DNA from: Streptomyces sp. NBC_01341
GTDB taxonomy: Bacteria > Actinomycetota > Actinomycetes > Streptomycetales > Streptomycetaceae
Assembly: GCF_035946055.1 (NCBI RefSeq)
Contig: NZ_CP108364.1
Location: forward strand, 2,170,001 to 2,234,000
Reading direction: 5' to 3'
Length of the DNA: 64,000 nucleotides
Notes under the pieces: generated by a model
Database searches by the model: none
What the model was told of the DNA's origin: nothing
Seen by the model: only the letters and a program-made list of their open reading frames with translations
Translations under genes and position numbers: made by a program
Shown here: one piece after another, positions 8,494 to 16,932 of the stretch
Layout: every line of letters begins with the position of its first letter
How positions within the stretch are numbered: the first letter of the stretch is position 1

Positions 8494-9108
8494 ATGGCCC
8501 TGTTCAACCGCAAGAACACCGCCCCGTCCACCACCGCCACCCTCGCCGTGGACCCGGCGCTGGCCGCGCTGACCGGCACCTACACGATCGACCCGAGCCA
8601 CAGCAGCATCGGTTTCACCGTGCGCCACGCCATGGTCACGAACGTGCGCGGCTCCTTCGGTGAGCACGAGGGCACGCTCACGCTGGACGGTGCCGACCCG
8701 GCCGCTTCCACCGCTTCCATCGACGTCCAGATCTCCAGCGTCGACACCGGCATCGCCGACCGCGACGGCCACCTGGTCAGCGGCGACTTCTTCGACGCCG
8801 AGAAGTTCCCCCTCATGACCTTCCGCTCCACGCACGCGGAACAGCTCGGCGGCGACTCCTACCGCGTCACCGGCGACCTGACGATCAAGGACGTCACCCG
8901 TCCGCTCGCCATCGACCTGGAGTTCAACGGCTCCGCCACCGACCCCTACGGCAACGAGCGCGTCGGCTTCGAGGGCAGTGCCGACATCCTGCGGTCCGAC
9001 TGGGGCCTGACCTGGAACGCCGCGCTGGAGACCGGCGGCGTCATGGTCAGCGACAAGGTCAAGCTGAACTTCGACATCTCCGCCATCAAGGCCGCCCCGC
9101 AGGCCTGA
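8494..9108 (+). CDS. YceI-family lipocalin-like protein
   Basis: A 204-residue YceI-domain protein, the beta-barrel family that binds long isoprenoids or other lipids. It opens ALTGTYTIDPSHSSIGFTVRHAMVTNVRG and has the family motifs HLVSGDFFDAEKFPLMTF, YRVTGDLTIKDVTRPL and the terminal VSDKVKLNFDISA. No signal peptide is visible, so a cytoplasmic location is likely, as for most Streptomyces copies. ATG 8494 follows AGGAG. Its promoter carries TTGAAC repeats that look like a MarR-type operator. Confidence 0.92.
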   Translation: MALFNRKNTAPSTTATLAVDPALAALTGTYTIDPSHSSIGFTVRHAMVTNVRGSFGEHEGTLTLDGADPAASTASIDVQISSVDTGIADRDGHLVSGDFFDAEKFPLMTFRSTHAEQLGGDSYRVTGDLTIKDVTRPLAIDLEFNGSATDPYGNERVGFEGSADILRSDWGLTWNAALETGGVMVSDKVKLNFDISAIKAAPQA

Positions 9109-9120
9109 CCCGTCCGAACC

Positions 9121-9167
9121 GAGCGCGCCCGCCGGCCCTCCCTTCCGGGGGAGGACGGCGGGCGCTC
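9121..9167. terminator. Bidirectional terminator yceI / methyltransferase
   Basis: Long imperfect hairpin (outer arms CGCCC.../...GGGCG, inner CCCTCCC/GGGGAGG) between the convergent yceI and methyltransferase genes. Confidence 0.65.
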
Positions 9168-9218
9168 GGCGTGCACGGAGGACGGCCGGATCGAGCACCC
9201 CCGCGGGCGGGCAGGGAA

Positions 9219-9851
9219 TCACCGCGCGCGGCGGACCTTCAGCGCGTTGTCCGTCCGCGTGGTGGGGTTCCCGTCGGGGTCGTCCTGGACCCGCTCGTGC
9301 TCCCCGCTGAGCAGCACCTCCCACTCCCCGTCCGGGAGTTCGAGGGAGGCGAGCACCTCGTCCGTCGTCGGCAGCTCCATGTCCGCGTGGCCGTGGTCCC
9401 AGGACGGGAAGCCCGCGTGCCCGACGATCAGGAGCACACCACCGGGTGCGACGGCCGCCGCGGCCCGCCGCAGGATTCGTTCGCGCGGCAGGTCCCCCAT
9501 GGAGTGCAGGAACTGCGCGGAGACCAGGTCGTACTCCCCCGCCGGGAACGTGGCCCCCAGGTCGTGCCACTGCCAGTCGACCCGGTCCGCGACACCGGCG
9601 TCGGCCGCGTGCACCGCCGCCCGCTCCAGGGCGACGCGCGAGATGTCGGTCGCGGTGACCTGCCAGCCACCCCGTGCGAGCCAGACCGCGTCGGCCCCCT
9701 CACCGCAGCCGAGGTCGAGGGCACGCCCCGGCTTCAGGCCCTCCACCTCACGCACCAGGACCGTGTTGGGCTTCCCGCTCCAGATCCGGTCGCTCTCCCG
9801 GTACCGGTCGTCCCACATCTCGGCGTCGGTCCTGGTGCTGTCCGTGGTCAT
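9219..9851 (-). CDS. Class I SAM-dependent methyltransferase
   Basis: A 210-residue class I methyltransferase with the SAM-binding motif ALDLGCGEGADAVWLA (about residues 44-59), an acidic post-II residue in TATDIS, and the later APGGVLLIVGH strand. The N-terminus MWDDRYRESDRIWSGKPN resembles TehB/thiopurine-like small-molecule methyltransferases. ATG 9851 follows AGGAGA and overlaps the flavoprotein stop by 4 nt (ATGA), so the two are coupled. The substrate is unknown; the pairing recurs in Streptomyces and suggests metabolism of a thiol or metalloid compound, which is inference. Confidence 0.85.
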   Translation of the reverse strand: MTTDSTRTDAEMWDDRYRESDRIWSGKPNTVLVREVEGLKPGRALDLGCGEGADAVWLARGGWQVTATDISRVALERAAVHAADAGVADRVDWQWHDLGATFPAGEYDLVSAQFLHSMGDLPRERILRRAAAAVAPGGVLLIVGHAGFPSWDHGHADMELPTTDEVLASLELPDGEWEVLLSGEHERVQDDPDGNPTTRTDNALKVRRAR

Positions 9852-10885
9852 CGTGTCTCCTGCAGTCCGTGACGGCGGTCGCCGAGCACGCGCTCGGTGA
9901 CCCGGCGCTCGGCCTCGGCCGAGAAGGGGGCGCGGCGTTTTGCGACCGCGCGGGTGGTGTCCTCGGTGACGAGGTCCATGTTGATCATCGATGCCGCCTT
10001 GAGCCCCGCGGCGGCCGCGCCGACGACCTGCTCCATGAGGTTGGCGACGTTACCGGCCACCCACACCCCGGGCACATCGGTGGCGCCTGTGGGGTCTGCC
10101 GCGATGTAACTGCCGACGACGTGGTCGCCCATCACCATGTCGGTGGGCACCAGCCCGAGGGTCTCCAGGACCGCCGACCGCGCGGTGAAACGAGGCTGGA
10201 CGACGACCGCCTCCCGGGGGATCACCGTGCCCCCGGCCAGCCGCACACCGGTGAGCCGGTCGTCGGCCACCTCCAGCCCGGCCACCACGCCCTCCGCCAC
10301 CGGGACACCCCGGGCGGCCAGCTGCTCGTAGTCCTCGTCGGTGAAGTCGGGCTGCTCGTGGCGGAACAGCACCACGTCGTCGGTCCACTGCCGCCAGAGG
10401 AGGGCCTGATGGACGGCCATGGGGCTGACCGCCAGAACGCCGACCGGCCGGTCCCGCACCTCCCAGCCGTGGCAGTACGGGCAGTGCAGCACCTCGTTGC
10501 CCCAGCGCTCGGCCAGCCCCTCGACAGCGGGCAGCTCGTCGACGAGTCCGGTCGTCACGAGGAGGCGGCGGGCCCCGACGGCGCTCCCGTCCTCCCGTAC
10601 GACCCGGAAGCCGTCGGCGAGCTTCTCCGCCGCGACCACCTCGCCCCGCTCGATCCTGGCGCCGTAGTCAGCCGCCTCCGCCCGGCCGATGGCCAGCAGC
10701 TCCGCGGGCGGGGCGCCCTCCCGGCCCAGGTAGTTGTGCACGTGGGACGCGGGTGCGTTGCGCGGGCTGCCCGAGTCGATCACGAGCACGGAGCGCCGTG
10801 CCCGGGAAAGGGCCAGGGCTCCGCTCAGCCCGGCGGCCCCGCCACCGATGACCACGACGTCGTACCGCTGGTTCGTCTCGCTCAT
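9848..10885 (-). CDS. Thioredoxin reductase-like FAD oxidoreductase
   Basis: A 345-residue NAD(P)/FAD-dependent oxidoreductase of the thioredoxin reductase-like group. FAD dinucleotide fold VVVIGGGAAGLSGAL is at the N-terminus, a redox-like CPYCHGWE in the middle, and GVWVAGNVANLMEQVVGAAAAGLKAA at the C-terminus. The CPYC motif could form a catalytic disulfide. ATG 10885 is chosen over GTG 10894 because AGGAGG sits 7-8 nt before it and would overlap the GTG. It is the first gene of a two-gene operon with the methyltransferase. Confidence 0.87.
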   Translation of the reverse strand: MSETNQRYDVVVIGGGAAGLSGALALSRARRSVLVIDSGSPRNAPASHVHNYLGREGAPPAELLAIGRAEAADYGARIERGEVVAAEKLADGFRVVREDGSAVGARRLLVTTGLVDELPAVEGLAERWGNEVLHCPYCHGWEVRDRPVGVLAVSPMAVHQALLWRQWTDDVVLFRHEQPDFTDEDYEQLAARGVPVAEGVVAGLEVADDRLTGVRLAGGTVIPREAVVVQPRFTARSAVLETLGLVPTDMVMGDHVVGSYIAADPTGATDVPGVWVAGNVANLMEQVVGAAAAGLKAASMINMDLVTEDTTRAVAKRRAPFSAEAERRVTERVLGDRRHGLQETR

Positions 10886-10900
10886 GCGAATCACCTCCTG

Positions 10901-11160
10901 TTACGGGAGATGGTGCGCCCGGCGTTCCGGTTCGACAAACTTGCTTGCCGATCCGGCAAACTCGCACCAGACCGTCTTGCCCGGACTCCGCTCTCCCATC
11001 CCCCAGGCGTCGGCGAGCACTCCGACGGAGCAGGCCGCGTCCGTACTCCGCGTACGGGGCGGGGCCGGACGCCTCGCGGACCTCACCGCCCGCGCTGTCG
11101 TGGACCTCGGCGCGGAGCGCGTCCTTCCAGGTCAGCTGCATGCGGAATCTCGGCGAGGAC
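10901..11160 (-). pseudogene. Truncated, frameshifted ATP-binding (HATPase) regulator
   Basis: Remnant of the C-terminal half of a HATPase_c_2 anti-sigma-factor-like ATP-binding protein, the kind paired with WhiJ-type regulators. One frame reads RFRMQLTWKDALRAEVHDSAGG...YAEYGRGL; after a 1-nt shift near 11030 the next frame continues SVGVLADAWGMGERSPGKTVWCEFA. These match consecutive blocks of the family (DDGLLRCEVHDAS...GRGL...LADRWG...GKTVW). The whole N-terminal half is missing; upstream of it lies the other fragment on the opposite strand. No intact reading frame remains, so it is most likely non-functional. Confidence 0.7.
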
Positions 11161-11507
11161 ACGAACTTCATCCTGGAAGAGAGCATTCTTCGCAGCGAGA
11201 TCGGGCACCCCGGCACGCGGCGGGACCAGATCCGGCGCCTGCGGGAGAGTATGGAACTCCCTTCCTCGGACTGCAGATCATGCCCATGAAGCTTCCCGAA
11301 CACGGCGGCCTGGCCGGCCCGATGGTCCTGCTGGAGACGCCGGATCACGACCACCTGGCCTATGTGGAAGCGCAGTTGACCAGCGTGCTCCACGACGATC
11401 CGGATACCGTCAGTGTCCTCCACCAGAAATATGGGATGCTGCGTTCGCAGGCGCTTTCCGTCGAGAACAGCGCGCGCCTACTGGACGACCTGCTTGGAGC
11501 GTCATGA
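11140..11507 (+). pseudogene. Truncated, frameshifted XRE/DUF5753 (WhiJ-type) regulator
   Basis: Remnant of the C-terminal DUF5753 domain of a WhiJ-like XRE regulator. The first segment in one frame reads NFILEESILRSEIGHPG...RESMELP and stops at 11289. The rest continues in another frame as GLQIMPMKLPEHGGLAGP...LRSQALS and ends TGA 11505-11507. Restoring one C near 11265 joins ELP-x-LGLQIMP exactly as in the family, so a 1-nt deletion is likely. The helix-turn-helix half is absent. The stop overlaps the start of the downstream DUF397 gene (ATGA), the normal spacing of intact pairs. Confidence 0.75.
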
Positions 11508-11707
11508 CTCGCGCGGCACACGGCACGAATCTCTCGTGGTTCAAGTCCAGCCACAGCAGTGACCAGGGCGGCAACTTCGTCGAGGTCTCCGCCCACCCCG
11601 CCGCCGTGCACATCCGCGACTCCAAGGTCACCGACGGCCCCGTGGTCACCGTGCCCCCGGCCGCCTGGGCCGCGTTCCTGAGCGCCGCTGGAGTGTCGGG
11701 CCTGTGA
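11504..11707 (+). CDS. DUF397 small protein
   Basis: A 67-residue DUF397 protein containing LSWFKSSHSSDQGGNFVEVS and VHIRDSKVTDGPVVTVPPAAWAAFL, all family hallmarks. These small proteins are partners of WhiJ-type XRE regulators and are thought to antagonise their DNA binding. The ATG overlaps the stop of the degraded regulator (ATGA), and its own stop overlaps the next gene (GTGA). It looks intact although its partner is broken, so it may now work with another regulator or be on the way to decay. Confidence 0.88.
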   Translation: MTRAAHGTNLSWFKSSHSSDQGGNFVEVSAHPAAVHIRDSKVTDGPVVTVPPAAWAAFLSAAGVSGL

Positions 11708-12936
11708 GGATCGCTCGCTGGATGGTGCCGGTCATGGTCGGGGTCGTGGTGACTCCGTTGTCGATCGGGTTGGGGGCGGTACTGCTCGGGTCGTTCGACG
11801 ACAGCGAGGCGGCCGGCGGAGACGTCCCCGCCCCGATGGGCACCGCGTTGAAGGCGGGCGATGTCGGCGTTCCCGCCCTGTACGCGAAGCTCCTGCGCGA
11901 CGCCGCGGCGGACTGCGACGAGAAGCTGCTCACCGCGCCCCTGCTGGCGGCGCAGTTGAAGCGGGAGAGCAACTTCGACCCGCGGGCCAGGTCGGTCGCG
12001 GCCGACGGACCGGCGGACGACGAGGGCTCGCTGACGGATCCGCGCAGTGACGAACAGCGGGCAAAGGACGCGGAAACCGGCGGGAAGCCGGTGGAAGCAG
12101 CCCCCTCCCGCGAGGAACATGCCACCGGACCCGGCCCGGGCGAAGCCTCCTCGAGTGAGGATCTGCCCGGTGTGGCACAGGCGGAACGGCCCGTCACCAG
12201 GGGCATCGCGCAGTTCTCCGACGCCGACTGGGCGGCCGACGGGATCGACGGCAACAACGACGGTGTCAAGGACGTGTGGGACCCGGCGGACGCCGTACCG
12301 GCCCAGGGCAGGAAGATGTGCGAACTCCTGCGGACCGCGAAGAACCATCCCGGCTACCGGGGCACGCCCCTGGAACTGGCCCTGGCCGGATACCGCGTGA
12401 GCTGGAGCACCGTCGAGAAGTACGGCGGTGTGCCGCGCGCGAGCGGAGCGGACGGTGAGACGTACGACTACGTCAAGGCCGTCATGAAGTCCTACCCGAA
12501 GATGGTCGTCCCGGTCGGCGGCGACGTGTCCGGCGGCTGGACCCTGCCCGTCGAGGGACCCGCCGGCACCCCGTACCACCAGCAGGGTTCCGCCTGGTCC
12601 ACCGGCCTGCACACCGGCGTCGACTTCGTGGTCCCCACCGGAACGCCGGTCGAGGCCATCGGCCCCGGCGAGGTCGTCACGGCCGGGGCCGGCGGTGACT
12701 ACGGCAACCAGGTCGTCATCCGCCACGAGGACGGAACGTTCAGCCAGTACGCCCACCTCTCCGAGGTGAAGGCGGTCGTCGGCCAGAGCGTCCAGGGCGG
12801 CACACTCGTCGGCTGGTCCGGCGAGACGGGCAACGCCACGGGGCCGCATCTGCACTTCGAGATCCGCAGGGGGCCCGCGTTCGGGTCCGACATCTCCCCC
12901 GTCCCGTATCTGCGCGCCAAGGGCCTGATCCTCTGA
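11704..12936 (+). CDS. Transglycosylase-like / M23 peptidase cell-wall hydrolase
   Basis: A 410-residue exported or membrane-anchored protein. An N-terminal hydrophobic segment (about residues 5-28) is followed by an SLT-like region whose LLAAQLKRESNFDPRA carries the catalytic-type Glu. An acidic/Ser-rich insert and RGIAQFSDADW...DGNNDGVKDVWDP follow, then a C-terminal M23 LytM domain: GLHTGVDFVVPTGTPVEA, GNQVVIRHEDGTFSQYAHL and TGPHLHFEI hold the zinc ligands. It should cleave both glycan and peptide parts of peptidoglycan. GTG 11704 overlaps the DUF397 stop. It is convergent with the CIS cluster; a role in CIS biology is only a possibility. Confidence 0.85.
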   Translation: MRIARWMVPVMVGVVVTPLSIGLGAVLLGSFDDSEAAGGDVPAPMGTALKAGDVGVPALYAKLLRDAAADCDEKLLTAPLLAAQLKRESNFDPRARSVAADGPADDEGSLTDPRSDEQRAKDAETGGKPVEAAPSREEHATGPGPGEASSSEDLPGVAQAERPVTRGIAQFSDADWAADGIDGNNDGVKDVWDPADAVPAQGRKMCELLRTAKNHPGYRGTPLELALAGYRVSWSTVEKYGGVPRASGADGETYDYVKAVMKSYPKMVVPVGGDVSGGWTLPVEGPAGTPYHQQGSAWSTGLHTGVDFVVPTGTPVEAIGPGEVVTAGAGGDYGNQVVIRHEDGTFSQYAHLSEVKAVVGQSVQGGTLVGWSGETGNATGPHLHFEIRRGPAFGSDISPVPYLRAKGLIL

Positions 12937-13034
12937 GGACGTGCCCGGGAGAGACGCCGCCGTCCACCGGCCCGGTGGTGCACGGGCCAAGGGGGCTCCG
13001 GCCCGACCCGGCCGAACGCCGCCGGCTGAACGCG

Positions 13035-13080
13035 ACCGCCTCCTCGACGTGACGCTCCGAGGAGCGGCCGAGGAGGCGGT
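13035..13080. terminator. Bidirectional terminator at the CIS boundary
   Basis: Perfect 12-bp arms ACCGCCTCCTCG (13035-13046) and CGAGGAGGCGGT (13069-13080) with an inner CGCTCC/GGAGCG hairpin. It lies between the M23 gene (+) and the last CIS gene (-). Confidence 0.7.
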
Positions 13081-13103
13081 GCGGGAACGGCGTGGCCCGG
13101 GCC

Positions 13104-14315
13104 CTACGTGCCGCTGGTGGTGGCGCGGGTGAAGAACTCGATCTCGGCTATCGAAACCTGCTTGTCCGCACCCACGTTGAACGCCGAACGAATGACGAAG
13201 CGCACGCTGACGACGTTCTGCGCCCGGAACTTCCTCCTCTGGGGACCGCTGATCTGGTCGAGTGTGATGTGGCGCGTGGTCTTCTTCCCGTCGGCCGTGG
13301 TGACGACCGCGTCCATGCGGTGCGGCAGCGCGGCCTCGGAGAGGTCGGAAGGCCTGGTGGAGATGCCGGAGGTGATGAGGATGTCCAGAAGTCGGGTGGG
13401 CTCCTGGAAGCGCGCCTCGACCCACTCGCCCTCGGCGGACTGTGAGACGCCGGGGCCCCACCAGCTGTTGTTGATCTTGTCGAGGACCGCCTTCGGGGGA
13501 TGGCCGCCGAAGGAGCGAGAGGCCACGACGGAATCCGGGCTGATCTGGGCCCGCTTCGCGAAGTGGTCGCGTGCGGCGTTCCACGGCGTACTCACGTTGA
13601 ACACCGCGTAGATCACCAGCCCGAGCGCGAGGCCGTACGCGACCCAGGTGAAGATGCGGCCGATGCCCCGGCGCAGCCTGGGCCGGTCACCCGCCCACGG
13701 CGCGGGGCCGTTGCCGAAGTCCCGCATCCGGCGCCACCAGGGGCGCCGGGCCTCCGGGACACCGGGGCGCTCGGCGAGGGACATGCCGCAGCGTCGGCAG
13801 AAGTGCCGGTCGGGGCGGTTGCCGACTTCGCACCACGGGCACGGGGCGCCCGTGTCGTCGGCCGGCTCACCGCTCGGAGCGTTGACCCGGGGGCGTGCCG
13901 CGGCGGGCACGCCGGGGAGCACCGGGACGACCTCCGGGGCCGGTGCGGCACGCTGGTCGGCGACCGGTACGAGCAGCGCCCTGGCCCGCGCACTCGCGTC
14001 CGGGTCCGGGGTCGCGGCCGCCTGCGTGGCGGAGAGCGGCGGCATCGCGGGCAGGGTGTCGTCCTCTTCGGGCGCCGCCGTCGGCGCATCGGCACGTGCG
14101 GGTTCGCGCACCGGGTCCGAGCTCCCGGCACCGGCCGGCGTATCCGGCCCCGAAGTGTCCGGGGTCCAGCTCAGCACCGCACCGCAGTCGTCACAGAAGG
14201 ACTGCCCCGGGGTCGGCCGCGTGCCGCACTCAGCGCAGTGGCGCGGCGCGTTACCCGTGTCGCCGGTGTCCCCGGAGGAAGGTGGTGTGGTGGGGGAAGC
14301 CTGCTGACTGGTCAC
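13104..14315 (-). CDS. Zinc-ribbon, single-pass membrane protein of the CIS locus (CisA-like)
   Basis: A 403-residue protein. Two zinc ribbons: CAEC/CDDC near residues 27-44 and CPWC/CRRC near 159-176. They are joined by a long Pro/Ala-rich linker; then comes a transmembrane helix at about 221-240 (IFTWVAYGLALGLVIYAVFN) and a C-terminal domain of about 150 residues that resembles NADase-type discoidin/glycan-binding domains. The N-terminus should be cytoplasmic and the C-terminus outside. It is the last gene of the CIS operon; its GTG overlaps the tail-protein-I stop. I believe it corresponds to the membrane partner called CisA in S. coelicolor (SCO4242 region), but that is from memory. Confidence 0.72.
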   Translation of the reverse strand: MTSQQASPTTPPSSGDTGDTGNAPRHCAECGTRPTPGQSFCDDCGAVLSWTPDTSGPDTPAGAGSSDPVREPARADAPTAAPEEDDTLPAMPPLSATQAAATPDPDASARARALLVPVADQRAAPAPEVVPVLPGVPAAARPRVNAPSGEPADDTGAPCPWCEVGNRPDRHFCRRCGMSLAERPGVPEARRPWWRRMRDFGNGPAPWAGDRPRLRRGIGRIFTWVAYGLALGLVIYAVFNVSTPWNAARDHFAKRAQISPDSVVASRSFGGHPPKAVLDKINNSWWGPGVSQSAEGEWVEARFQEPTRLLDILITSGISTRPSDLSEAALPHRMDAVVTTADGKKTTRHITLDQISGPQRRKFRAQNVVSVRFVIRSAFNVGADKQVSIAEIEFFTRATTSGT

Positions 14316-14977
14316 CTGTCGGAAGTCCTTTCGGCGGCGGTCACACGGACCGTGTAAGGCATATGGGCGGGGCGAGCTGCCGCTACGAGGCGCTCCAGCC
14401 GGTGTTCGGCGGCGGGGCCGGGCTCCGGCAGCCGTACGGTGACGTGCAGGTGCGGGCGGCTCTCGCCCGGGACCGGGCCCAGGGGCCTGGCGTCCCAGGC
14501 GGCCGCTCCGCTCTCGGTGATCTCCGGCTCCACGCCGAAGGCGAGCCGTATCGCCTCGGAGAGGCCGCGCCGGGTGCCGCGGATACGGTGGAGCCGTACG
14601 GCGGCGGTCACCGCGGCGCGCAGGGCGACCGTCGCCTCCGTGTCCCGCGGACGGCCGGTGGACGGTGCGGTGAGCGGGGCATCCGCGAGCTTCCGGCCCT
14701 CGGGTCCGTCGGCGCGCCCGGCCGTGTCCGGCCCTTCGGTCTCCGCACCCACCCAGCTGCCGAGCCAGCGGGTGAAGTCCGCGGGCGCGAGCGACGGCGT
14801 GAAGTAGGCGTCCAGACAGTCGAGCACGTTGTGCAGCGGCGCGATGACCTCGTCGATACCGGCGACGAACCGCTGGGCGAGGTCGTCGTCCGCGAACACC
14901 GCCGGCAGCATCACGCCCAGCGGAGCCGATGATCCGAGTCCGTCGACGGAGCCGCGCGTGCTCCCGCTCGCGGTCAC
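14312..14977 (-). CDS. cis12: CIS baseplate wedge, phage tail protein I-like
   Basis: A 221-residue protein of the P2 gpI-like/TIGR02242 group. Family features are PAVFADDDLAQRFVAGIDEVIAPLHNVLDCLDAYF, the ADFTRWLGSW block, and HRIRGTRRGLSEAIRLAFG. It should form the baseplate wedge with the J-like protein, equivalent to Pvc12/Afp12, but is much shorter than Afp12. GTG start overlaps the upstream stop (GTGA), and its own stop overlaps the next gene. Confidence 0.85.
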   Translation of the reverse strand: MTASGSTRGSVDGLGSSAPLGVMLPAVFADDDLAQRFVAGIDEVIAPLHNVLDCLDAYFTPSLAPADFTRWLGSWVGAETEGPDTAGRADGPEGRKLADAPLTAPSTGRPRDTEATVALRAAVTAAVRLHRIRGTRRGLSEAIRLAFGVEPEITESGAAAWDARPLGPVPGESRPHLHVTVRLPEPGPAAEHRLERLVAAARPAHMPYTVRVTAAERTSDR

Positions 14978-16932
14978 GAGGCGTCCCCGATCACCCGGAC
15001 GCGATGGTCGAACGAGAAGACGAGCGCGGGGGCTTCGAGATCGATCCGCTCCGTGGGGTCCCCGCGTTTGCCGCTGAGCGGGTCGGCCGGGTGCAGCAGC
15101 ACCTCGTCCACAAGCTCGACGCCGGGCACCCGTTGCAGCACCGCGAACACCTCACCCGCCTGCACCGGACGGCCGAAGGGCCAGCCCGTGCCGTGGGCGC
15201 CCCCGGTCAGCGGGTCGAGATGGCGGTACAGGGCGTCGTGCGCCTGCCGCCTGACCCGGTCGGTGTCCGTGCCGCGGAAGGCGTGCACCGTCGCGACGAC
15301 CGTCACTCCCTGGTAGAAGGGCGGCCCGACCGCCAGCCGGGTGCCGATCAGACGCCGCTCGTCCAGGTACCGGGTGATGCGCCCCAGAAGTGCGTCTCCG
15401 GGAACGAGTTGCTCGAAGCGCAGCCGGCCGCCCGGGTCGGTCACGGCCTGCGGGACGACCAGCACCCGTACGGCGTGCGCACCGTGCTCGTCCGGCTCGG
15501 CCGCGAGGCAGGTGATACGCGCGGTCTCGGGTGCCGCGCGCCGCGCGAGTTCCTCGTAGTCCCGCAGGGTCACCGCGCGGTCCTGCGCGCTCAGCGCGAT
15601 GGGCGCCCGGCGCTTCGCCTCGTCGACGGTCTCGCCGTCGACCCCACCGCGCGCGGCCTCCCGGTTGACGACGTCGGAGACGTACGGAACGGAGTCGCGG
15701 AGCACCTGGATGGCTCCCCTGGCGACGTTGCCCGCCTTTCCGCCGCCCGTACGGTAGCGGCGGGCCCGGATGGGCGCGCCCTTGGGCGGCACGGCCCCGT
15801 ACTGACGCAGAGTGCCGTCCTGTTCGCGGACGGACGGGCCGAAGGCGATCTCGCCGGTGGTCGCGTCCAGGGTGATGTGCCGGTCCGCCGGGCCCGAGGC
15901 CGCGAAGTGACCGACCGTCTCCCAGTCGACCCAGCCGTCCCGCTCGGCGACCTGGAGGAGCAGCGGCTGCGCGTCGCCGACGACGGGGCTGTTGGCCAGC
16001 CTCAGCCGGTGTCCGGGCAGTCCGGTGGACTCTCCCAGCGCTTCGTCCCGCACCGTCTCGGCGTGCACGACGCCGGTGGTGCCGCCGATGCTGAACGCCT
16101 CGGCCGAGCGGATGGTGGGCGAGGTGGTGTAGAAGGGCTGGCCCTGTTCCGGCTCGGTGACCCGGCACCGCAGCCAGCCGGCCTCACGCCGCCCGGTGCG
16201 GGAGAGCGCGTGGCCGCCCGGGACGTGCAGCACGACCTCGCCGGGGCGGTTGAGCCCACCGGTGGTGTCCCGGTCGACGTCGCAGGCGACCCAGCCGTCC
16301 GCCGTCCACGCCTCCCAGGCGAGCGGTGGCTGCCTGGGGTCGACGCCGACACCGTCCACCTGGCTGTCCAGCTCCAGGACGACCACACACTCCGGTACGG
16401 CGGCGCTGAGCCCGAACAGCATGCGGTCACCGGGGCCCGGAGCCTCCGTGAAGCACTGCACGTCCTTGGACTCGGCGAGGTCCGACGTGCGGTCGACCGC
16501 TTCCTGACCGGACCGCTGGACCACGAGGTAGGCCAACTCGCACGGGATCACGGTGAGTTCGCGCTCGGTGGCGAAGACCACCGCGTCCTCGGTCTGGGTC
16601 CGGACCGTGGCGACCTCGGTGCCCGTCGCCAGCACGACGGGCTGCTGCTGCGGCGCCGACAGCCAGAACGTGACATCGGCGCGCGCCGCGGACGGAGGGA
16701 AGAGCGTGATCCCGATGAGGTCCAGGAACGCGAGGTGGTTCTTCTCGGGCACCCGGTTGAGCCGGTAGACGATCTGGTCGGCCATGTGGGCGACCGTCTC
16801 GACGAGGGTCACGCCCGGGTCGGAGACATTGTGGTCGGTCCACTCGGGGGCGCGCTGCTGGATGTAGCGCTTGGCGTCGTCGACGAACTGCTGGAAGCGC
16901 CGGTCGTCGAGGTTCGGGGAGGGCAGTGCCAT
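14974..16932 (-). CDS. cis11: CIS baseplate J-like protein
   Basis: A 652-residue putative baseplate assembly protein (TIGR02243 / gpJ-like). It opens PNLDDRRFQQFVDDAKRYIQQRAPEWTDHNVSDPGVTLVE, the standard start of the family, and has the YRTGGGKAGNV and VNREAARGGVDGETVDEAKRRAP blocks. It forms the main baseplate wedge, equivalent to Pvc11. ATG overlaps the gp25 stop (ATGA). Length is typical of the Streptomyces CIS branch. Confidence 0.9.
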   Translation of the reverse strand: MALPSPNLDDRRFQQFVDDAKRYIQQRAPEWTDHNVSDPGVTLVETVAHMADQIVYRLNRVPEKNHLAFLDLIGITLFPPSAARADVTFWLSAPQQQPVVLATGTEVATVRTQTEDAVVFATERELTVIPCELAYLVVQRSGQEAVDRTSDLAESKDVQCFTEAPGPGDRMLFGLSAAVPECVVVLELDSQVDGVGVDPRQPPLAWEAWTADGWVACDVDRDTTGGLNRPGEVVLHVPGGHALSRTGRREAGWLRCRVTEPEQGQPFYTTSPTIRSAEAFSIGGTTGVVHAETVRDEALGESTGLPGHRLRLANSPVVGDAQPLLLQVAERDGWVDWETVGHFAASGPADRHITLDATTGEIAFGPSVREQDGTLRQYGAVPPKGAPIRARRYRTGGGKAGNVARGAIQVLRDSVPYVSDVVNREAARGGVDGETVDEAKRRAPIALSAQDRAVTLRDYEELARRAAPETARITCLAAEPDEHGAHAVRVLVVPQAVTDPGGRLRFEQLVPGDALLGRITRYLDERRLIGTRLAVGPPFYQGVTVVATVHAFRGTDTDRVRRQAHDALYRHLDPLTGGAHGTGWPFGRPVQAGEVFAVLQRVPGVELVDEVLLHPADPLSGKRGDPTERIDLEAPALVFSFDHRVRVIGDAS

